A stretch of DNA of 64,000 nt, from assembly GCF_009796765.1 (NCBI RefSeq), contig NZ_CP047023.1, forward strand, positions 1,347,501 to 1,411,500, in the 5' to 3' direction. How positions within the stretch are numbered: position 1 is the first letter of the stretch; each line of letters starts with the position of its first letter. This DNA comes from Paraglaciecola sp. L3A3 (GTDB lineage Bacteria > Pseudomonadota > Gammaproteobacteria > Enterobacterales > Alteromonadaceae). Of the stretch, positions 58,755-64,000 are shown piece by piece. The notes under the pieces were generated by a model. That model worked only from the letters and a program-made list of their open reading frames with translations. It made no database searches and was not told where the DNA came from. The translations under genes and the position numbers were made by a program.

Positions 58755-58782
58755 AAAAGCCAACCTTTGGGTTGGCTTTTTT
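58755..58782 (+). terminator. Rho-independent terminator of the receptor gene
   Basis: A stem AAAAGCCAACC/GGTTGGCTTTT with a 4-base loop is followed by T6. It separates the receptor transcript from the TonB operon. Confidence 0.9.
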
Positions 58783-58834
58783 ATTTCACATAGAAAACAA
58801 TTACTTACACTAAACTACCCATCGCTAAAAGTTG

Positions 58835-58878
58835 TGTCATTTTAGTGTCATATAGCTGTCATATTTTTGTCACACTAA
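58835..58878 (+). promoter_or_regulatory. Four-unit tandem Pho box in front of the TonB operon
   Basis: Four uninterrupted 11-bp units, TGTCATTTTAG, TGTCATATAGC, TGTCATATTTT and TGTCACACTAA, match the PhoB repeat in each unit (TGTCA in all four). A 5-bp gap leads to TATCCT (58884-58889) as -10. Transcription would start near 58896, 50 bases before the ATG of the first gene. This is the strongest regulatory signal in the window. Confidence 0.92.
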
Positions 58879-58945
58879 GCCCTTATCCTGCACCCAGTTT
58901 TGAATTATCAGTAAACTGCTGATAGACAATTTTAGGGTTTGAAGC

Positions 58946-59710
58946 ATGAAACGACTGACCAAGTTATCTGCTGCATTAATTACGGTTTTTGCTGCAACAA
59001 GTAGTCTGGCACAGGAAGATAAATTTCTTGAGCCAGCAGTAAAAAAAGCAACTGAAATAAATACATCAGCTGCAAAATCTCAACAGAATATCAATAAAAT
59101 CACTGACCAAATCGGTACTAAATTACAGCAGTTTAAAGCGGTCAATAAAGAAACGACTGGTTTGAACGTGTACAACGGTCAATTGACAAAACAGATTGAA
59201 AATCAACTACAAGAAATGGCTGACTTAAATGCTGCAATCGATGATGTAAGTGTTATCGAACGTCAAATTACGCCTCTTATGTTACGTATGATCACCGGCC
59301 TTGAGCAGTTCGTTAAATTGGATGTACCTTTTTTACCGGTTGAAAGAAACAAACGAGTTGAAGAACTTAAAAGCATGATGGACAGAGCTGATATTGCTCC
59401 TTCTGAAAAATTCCGTCGGGTGATGGAAGCCTACCAAGTTGAAATGGACTATGGACGCACATTAGAAGCTTACAGCGGATTACATACCATTGACGGGCAA
59501 GAGCGCGACGTCGACTTTTTACGAGTGGGTCGTACAGCTCTTATTTATCAAACACGTGATGCCAGTCTACAAGGTACATGGAATAAAAATACCGGTAAAT
59601 GGGAAGCACTTTCTTCTAGTTACCGTACACAAGTGACAAAAGGGTTGCGTATGGCCAAGAAACAACTTGCCCCTGACCTATTAATGTTACCTGTAGCGAT
59701 GACTGACTAA
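58946..59710 (+). CDS. DUF3450 family periplasmic coiled-coil protein
   Basis: A 254-residue exported protein. The signal peptide (about 1-21, SSLA-QE) is followed by a helical and coiled-coil region (about 30-110) and a more globular end with PLMLRMITGLEQFVKLDVPFL and GRTLEAYSG. DUF3450 genes stand first in TonB2-type operons of Vibrio and Alteromonadales; the biochemical role is not known. It is the first gene of the DUF3450-ttpC-exbB-exbD-tonB-TPR operon behind the four-unit Pho box. Confidence 0.88.
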   Translation: MKRLTKLSAALITVFAATSSLAQEDKFLEPAVKKATEINTSAAKSQQNINKITDQIGTKLQQFKAVNKETTGLNVYNGQLTKQIENQLQEMADLNAAIDDVSVIERQITPLMLRMITGLEQFVKLDVPFLPVERNKRVEELKSMMDRADIAPSEKFRRVMEAYQVEMDYGRTLEAYSGLHTIDGQERDVDFLRVGRTALIYQTRDASLQGTWNKNTGKWEALSSSYRTQVTKGLRMAKKQLAPDLLMLPVAMTD

Positions 59711-59717
59711 GGACCTA

Positions 59718-61103
59718 ATGAAAATGAAATTATTTATTAAAAATATCGCGTTAGTCAGTGTTCTTAGTTTGATGACTACCATGGCTGTAGCACAAGATGA
59801 TAAAGCGCTGGATCTAGATAGTTTATTAAAACAACTAGAGCAAGGTCAGTTTGCCCAAAACAAACAAAACGCGAGTCGTGAAAAAGAGTTTGCAGAAAAA
59901 CGTTCTGAGCAAGATTCAATGCTTAGAGATGCTAAACAAACCCGAAATGCGGCATTAAATTTATCTGAAAAATTAGAAACACAATTTGAAGAAAACGAAT
60001 TTAAATTAGCTGATTTAAATGAAGCTATGAACAAACGTTTAGGTTCATTAAAAGAATTGTTTGGTGTGTTACAACAGGTGTCTGGGGATACCAAAAGTAA
60101 ATTTCAAAACTCAATTATTTCTGCACAAATACCGGGTCGCGCCGAGTTTTTAGATGATTTAGCCCAGTCTATGGGCTCAACGTCTAAACTCGCGTCGATT
60201 GAAGAAATTGAACGTGTATGGTTTGAAATGCAACGTGAAATGACTGAATCAGGCAAAGTCACTAAATTTACTACCGATGTAATTGAAGCGGGTGGTAATA
60301 AGGTCAGCAAAGAAGTATTACGTGTAGGACCTTTTGCCTTAACCGCTAATGGTAAATACCTTGATTACAACGGTACTACAGGTTCGGTGGCTGAATTAAT
60401 TCGTCAACCTGCTGGTCGTTATGGCGACAGTGCCGCTGCACTACAAGCATCAAATGGTGACTTAGTCGAGTTTGGTTTAGACCCAACTGGCGGTTCAATT
60501 CTTAAATTATTAGTACAAGCACCTAGCTTAAAAGAACGAGTAGAGCAGGGCGGCACAGTGGGTTACATCATCTTGGCTGTGGGTGCAGTTGGTTTGTTGA
60601 TTGCTCTTTGGAGATTCATTGTATTAGGTATCGAAGGCGCGAAAGTTAATCGTCAATTAAAATCGACCACCTTTAAATCAAGTAATGCTTTAGGCCGAGT
60701 AATGAAAGCCCGTGATGATTACCCTCAAGCAGACACGGAAGCCTTAGAGTTACATTTAACCGAAGCTATTTTGGGCGAAGTGCCAAAACTGGGACGTTTC
60801 TTACAAATTATTAAAGTGATGTCGGTTGTGGCTCCGTTAATGGGATTACTAGGTACGGTTTCGGGCATGATTAATACTTTCCAAGCGATTACATTGTTTG
60901 GTACAGGTGACCCTAAATTGATGGCGGGGGGGATTTCAACTGCACTAGTTACTACGGTTCTTGGTTTAGTTGTGGCTATACCTATGACCTTACTTTACGC
61001 CATGTTGAACACTCGCAGTAAAAACATAGTGTATATCTTGCAAGAACAAGCGGCTGGTGTGATTGCAGAGCGTGCTGAAGCACAAAATTCAAGCAAAGCG
61101 TAA
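59718..61103 (+). CDS. ttpC: TtpC-like extended MotA/TolQ/ExbB proton channel protein
   Basis: This 461-residue protein has an N-terminal signal-peptide-like segment (about 5-25), a long periplasmic coiled coil (about 40-115), then three membrane helices. The ExbB-like core includes VMSVVAPLMGLLGTVSGMINTF. TtpC is an additional ExbB-like protein required with TonB2 in Vibrio. It lies 7 bp after the DUF3450 gene and 8 bp before exbB. I infer it helps couple energy to TonB, perhaps bridging to the DUF3450 protein in the periplasm. Confidence 0.9.
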   Translation: MKMKLFIKNIALVSVLSLMTTMAVAQDDKALDLDSLLKQLEQGQFAQNKQNASREKEFAEKRSEQDSMLRDAKQTRNAALNLSEKLETQFEENEFKLADLNEAMNKRLGSLKELFGVLQQVSGDTKSKFQNSIISAQIPGRAEFLDDLAQSMGSTSKLASIEEIERVWFEMQREMTESGKVTKFTTDVIEAGGNKVSKEVLRVGPFALTANGKYLDYNGTTGSVAELIRQPAGRYGDSAAALQASNGDLVEFGLDPTGGSILKLLVQAPSLKERVEQGGTVGYIILAVGAVGLLIALWRFIVLGIEGAKVNRQLKSTTFKSSNALGRVMKARDDYPQADTEALELHLTEAILGEVPKLGRFLQIIKVMSVVAPLMGLLGTVSGMINTFQAITLFGTGDPKLMAGGISTALVTTVLGLVVAIPMTLLYAMLNTRSKNIVYILQEQAAGVIAERAEAQNSSKA

Positions 61104-61111
61104 GCAAAATC

Positions 61112-61636
61112 ATGATTGAATTTCTAGAGACCATTCGAGATTTTACCGAAACCGGCGGGCAAGTCCTGCTGGTTATCGGCGCGCTAATTTTTGTTATGTG
61201 GTTAATGATTTTAGAAAGAGCAATGTATGTGTTTGTGACTCACAAGCAATACAAAGCGGCGATTATAGCTAAATGGCAAGCCAGAGATGAACGTGCTTCT
61301 TGGAATGCTGAACAAGTCCGCCAGGCCATGATATCTAGAGTATCCCTTAAACTTGGCGCCGGCATTCCGATTATTCAATCACTGGTTGCGCTATGTCCCT
61401 TATTAGGGCTGATGGGCACAGTCACCGGCATGATCGAGGTGTTCGACGTAATGGCTATTTCTGGTTCTGGTAACGCTCGGTCTATGGCATCTGGGGTATC
61501 AAAAGCGACTATCCCTACTATGGCTGGAATGGTAGGGGCCCTATCTGGTGTTTTTGCATCAAGTTGGTTGTCTCGCACCACTAAATCAGAGCGCGCTAAA
61601 TTAGAAGACGCACTGATGATGGAACGCCACCGTTAA
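61112..61636 (+). CDS. exbB: ExbB proton channel subunit
   Basis: A 174-residue inner-membrane protein of the MotA/TolQ/ExbB family. Three membrane segments fit, at about 16-36, 90-112 and 136-158. The motif LCPLLGLMGTVTGMIEVFDVMAISG carries the conserved Gly-rich ion-channel helix. The short TonB2-type form lacks the long N-terminal tail of E. coli ExbB (244 residues). It is 8 bp after ttpC and 50 bp before exbD. Confidence 0.94.
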   Translation: MIEFLETIRDFTETGGQVLLVIGALIFVMWLMILERAMYVFVTHKQYKAAIIAKWQARDERASWNAEQVRQAMISRVSLKLGAGIPIIQSLVALCPLLGLMGTVTGMIEVFDVMAISGSGNARSMASGVSKATIPTMAGMVGALSGVFASSWLSRTTKSERAKLEDALMMERHR

Positions 61637-61686
61637 TTGGCCCTTTGCCTAATTAGTAAAACGTAACAAAAATTTAAGAGACAGTT

Positions 61687-62094
61687 ATGAAACAACATTT
61701 TCAAAATATGATGGATGACGAAGAAGCGGCAATCGATATGACACCTATGTTAGATGTAGTGTTTATCATGTTGATCTTCTTTATTGTCACTGCGTCATTC
61801 GTAAAAGAAGCTGGGATTGATGTAAACCGTCCTGAAGCAGCAACCGCAGTGAAAAAAGATCGCGCTAATATTTTAGTGGCCATCAGTGATAAAGGTGATA
61901 TCTGGATTAATAAACGTAAGGTTGATGTACGTGCAGTACAAGCAAACATCGAGCGTTTATATGCAGAAAACCCGCAAGGTACAGTAGTGATCCAAGCTGA
62001 TAAAAAGGCCACTACAGATGTGTTAATTAAAGTGATGGATGCATCACGAGCTGCGGGCATTTTAGATGTCTCGATAGCTGCTCAAGAGCCGTAG
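61687..62094 (+). CDS. exbD: ExbD energy-transduction subunit
   Basis: A 135-residue protein with one N-terminal membrane helix (about 20-43) and a periplasmic domain. The essential proton-carrying Asp is D23 in DMTPMLDVVFIMLIFFIVT. The periplasmic part (INKRKVDVRAVQANIERLYAENPQGTVVIQADKKATTDVLIKVMDAS) is standard. It lies 7 bp before tonB. Confidence 0.95.
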   Translation: MKQHFQNMMDDEEAAIDMTPMLDVVFIMLIFFIVTASFVKEAGIDVNRPEAATAVKKDRANILVAISDKGDIWINKRKVDVRAVQANIERLYAENPQGTVVIQADKKATTDVLIKVMDASRAAGILDVSIAAQEP

Positions 62095-62101
62095 GTCTTA
62101 T

Positions 62102-62722
62102 ATGCCACAGACAATACCAAGACTATTTATTGCGATCCTATTGGCTGGTGTTGTCACCTTAGGATTGTTCTTCTTGATGCAATCACTGATTCAAAGTGGT
62201 GGTAGTGCACTAACAGACGCGCCTAAGGGGAGTGTGCTGGACTTTGTGCGAGTAAAAAAAGAAGAAGCGGTACAGAAAAAAGACCGTAAACCTAAAAAAC
62301 CACCACAACCAAAACAGCCTCCACCGGATATGGCTCCCCCACAAATGGATGCGCCTAGTCCAGATAGTGCCACCGCAGGTATGGATTTTGGTGCCGATGT
62401 TGCGGCAGATGTGTCTCTATCTGGTGGTTTAGCCCTTGATTCTGGTGATGGTGAGTACTTACCTATTGTGCGCGTTGCAGCTGTTTATCCTAGACGTGCA
62501 TTGCAACGAGGAATTGAAGGCTATGTAGATGTGACTTTTACCGTATCTAAGTTGGGTTCAGTTATTAATCCTAAGGTACTACAAGCATCACCAGAAGGTA
62601 TTTTTGAGCAAGCGGCTCTAGATGCCACCCTTAAATATAAATATAAACCGCGCGTTGTGAATGGCGAGGCCATGGAAGTATCCGGTGTTGAAGTGCGCGT
62701 AACATTTGAAATTGGAGGCTAA
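62102..62722 (+). CDS. tonB: TonB energy-transducing protein (TonB2 type)
   Basis: A 206-residue protein with one membrane helix (about 9-29), a proline-rich spacer (KPKKPPQPKQPPPDMAPPQMDAP, about 62-84) and the C-terminal TonB fold with VAAVYPRRALQRGIEGYVDVTFTVSKLGSV. It spans the periplasm and transmits proton-motive force from the ExbB/ExbD/TtpC complex to outer-membrane receptors. The spacer is short, as in TonB2 proteins. The receptor upstream of the operon is the natural partner, though TonB proteins often serve several. Confidence 0.94.
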   Translation: MPQTIPRLFIAILLAGVVTLGLFFLMQSLIQSGGSALTDAPKGSVLDFVRVKKEEAVQKKDRKPKKPPQPKQPPPDMAPPQMDAPSPDSATAGMDFGADVAADVSLSGGLALDSGDGEYLPIVRVAAVYPRRALQRGIEGYVDVTFTVSKLGSVINPKVLQASPEGIFEQAALDATLKYKYKPRVVNGEAMEVSGVEVRVTFEIGG

Positions 62723-62724
62723 AA

Positions 62725-64000
62725 ATGGCGAAGAATATTTTATCTAAACTAAACATTAAAACTCTGGCAACATCATTGGTGATGTCTGGTTTGTTACTTA
62801 GCACAATGCAGTCAAGTATGGTGAATGCTGAAGAGGCGAAGGTAGAGCGTAAAACTAAACGTGTACCCACTTTGCGCTCTAAAGTTTTTGACCAATTATC
62901 TAGAGCACAAGGTTTAGCTGATGAAGGTAAACAAGCCGAAGCTTTTGAAGTTTTAGATGAAGTCAATGAAAAATCTAGCTCTATGAATAGCTATGAATTA
63001 GCTATGATGCATAACTTTTATGGGTTTATTCATTATGAAGCTGAAAATTATGATGCGGCTATTACTGCTTTTGAAAACGTTGTAAAACAACAGCCGATTC
63101 CAGAATCGTTTGAACAAGCGACTTTGTTCAGCTTAGCCCAGTTACATATGATGCGCGGCAACTTTGATCAGACTATCGAGAAAATAGAGCAGTGGGAAAC
63201 TATCCAATTAGCATTATTTCCTGGTAAAGAGATACCCGCTAAAAACTTAGTGCTTAAAGCCCAGGCTATGTATCAAAAGCAAGATTATCAAGCTGCGTCT
63301 GAATACATTAATGCTGCAATTAAACAAGTTGAAACCAATGATTTAGGATTTCAAGTAGATGAGCAATGGTATGTATTACAACGTGCCGCTTATTATGAAT
63401 TAAAACAACCTGAGCAAGTTAAAAATGTATTGCTGAAGTTAGTTAAAAAATTCGAAGCGCCTAAATACTGGATCCAATTAGCCGGTATGTACGGTGAATT
63501 AGGCCTAGAAGATAAACAACTGGCAACCATGGAAATTGCTGAACAAAAAGGCTTTGTGATGACGGGTTCTGAGATGTTTAATTTAGCCCAGCTTTATTAT
63601 TATCATCAAATTCCATTCAAATCCGCTGCTTTAATGCAAAAAGCATTAGACGAAGGTAAGTTGGCTGAAGACGAGCGTAACTTAACTTTCTTGGCCCAAT
63701 CTTGGAATTTTGCTAAGGAAACAGATAAAGCCATACCTGTTATGTTGGCAGCAGCTAAGTTATCAAAAGATGGCGAGTTGTATGCTCAACTAGGACAGAT
63801 GTACCTAAACATGGAGCAATGGCAAGAAGCGATTGATGCTTCACGGCTAGCCATTGATAAAGGAAATTTGCGTAATGAAGGTATGGCTCATTTGGTAATG
63901 GGGATGGCAAATTTTAATAATGGCGATTATAACGAAGCATTAAATGAGTTAGCCAAAGCGCAAAAGTTTGATGGTAGCCGTAGTATGGCAACCCAATGGG
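62725..64000 (+). CDS. TPR-repeat protein of the TonB2 operon (3' end outside window)
   Basis: The gene starts at the ATG at 62725 with GGAGG seven bases upstream, and is open to the window end, so at least 425 residues are present. A signal peptide (about 1-35, ending VNA-EE) is followed by helical tetratricopeptide-like repeats (for example YGFIHYEAENYDAAITAFENV, VLKAQAMYQKQDYQAASEYI, YAQLGQMYLNMEQWQEAIDA). TPR genes close TonB2-type operons in Vibrio; the protein is periplasmic by prediction and its role is unknown. It is 2 bp after the tonB stop, so cotranscription is very likely. Confidence 0.9.
   Translation, partial: MAKNILSKLNIKTLATSLVMSGLLLSTMQSSMVNAEEAKVERKTKRVPTLRSKVFDQLSRAQGLADEGKQAEAFEVLDEVNEKSSSMNSYELAMMHNFYGFIHYEAENYDAAITAFENVVKQQPIPESFEQATLFSLAQLHMMRGNFDQTIEKIEQWETIQLALFPGKEIPAKNLVLKAQAMYQKQDYQAASEYINAAIKQVETNDLGFQVDEQWYVLQRAAYYELKQPEQVKNVLLKLVKKFEAPKYWIQLAGMYGELGLEDKQLATMEIAEQKGFVMTGSEMFNLAQLYYYHQIPFKSAALMQKALDEGKLAEDERNLTFLAQSWNFAKETDKAIPVMLAAAKLSKDGELYAQLGQMYLNMEQWQEAIDASRLAIDKGNLRNEGMAHLVMGMANFNNGDYNEALNELAKAQKFDGSRSMATQW

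Noticed and set aside
1..64000. rRNA, tRNA, CRISPR arrays, phage genes, origins, toxin-antitoxin pairs, restriction or other defence systems
   Set aside because: No supporting sequence was found on either strand; the window is mostly core and transport genes.

Overview
The window is from a marine gammaproteobacterium of the order Alteromonadales, most like Paraglaciecola, Glaciecola or Alteromonas. This is inferred from the AT-rich sequence, the gene order apaH-apaG-rsmA-pdxA-surA-lptD, serB next to a large PilZ gene and radA, many TonB-dependent functions, and a Vibrio/Alteromonas-type TtpC-ExbB-ExbD-TonB operon. No rRNA, tRNA, CRISPR array, prophage or intact insertion sequence was seen. 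The window opens inside a GH3 glycosidase gene and closes inside a TPR protein gene.

Layout. 1-1769: end of a GH3 beta-glucosidase. 1820-5162: an iron unit (PKHD hydroxylase PiuC and a catecholate-type siderophore receptor) with a Fur box, split by a 233-bp MITE-like element. 5319-5672: the SOS gene yebG under a LexA box. 5768-9685: a bifunctional ornithine-lipid synthase (OlsF type) and a chemoreceptor. 9858-16508: the conserved apaH-apaG-rsmA-pdxA-surA-lptD block, with amgK-murU-djlA (16653-19190) leaving divergently. A second MITE copy sits in the djlA stop codon. 19536-23827: an RND efflux pump. 23828-24290: non-coding, probably an IS relic. 24291-28923: patatin, metallo-beta-lactamase-fold hydrolase, proS and trmO. 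29085-34215: serB, a large double-PilZ protein and radA. 34283-36286: a NIT-like membrane protein and a chemoreceptor with no periplasmic domain, whose reading frame is broken near its end. 36555-46422: ygiQ, an FG-GAP protein, a LysR/quinone-reductase group, a DUF885 metallopeptidase, a RIO kinase and small genes. 46446-47468: a diguanylate cyclase.

47595-64000 is a phosphate-acquisition neighbourhood. It holds ppk-ppx, a GcvR-like ACT protein, a DUF47 (PhoU-like) gene with a Pit phosphate transporter, an outer-membrane lipoprotein, a large TonB-dependent receptor, and an operon DUF3450-ttpC-exbB-exbD-tonB-TPR. I find direct-repeat Pho boxes with 11-bp phasing in front of ppk, in front of the lipoprotein gene and, as four uninterrupted units, in front of the DUF3450-TonB operon. 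In all three the 22-bp box is followed by a 5-bp gap and then the expected -10 position, as in the E. coli phoA promoter. The simplest reading is that this organism has a phosphate-starvation-induced TonB energy system with its own receptor and surface lipoprotein, probably for taking up a phosphorus-containing substrate too large for porins. This is the most interesting system in the window.

Other notable points are the MITE family with 4-bp target-site duplications, the frameshift in the chemoreceptor that can be undone by removing one base from an A6 tract (which also restores an overlap with the downstream NIT gene), and the lone PilZ, RIO and DUF885 proteins whose roles cannot be read from sequence.
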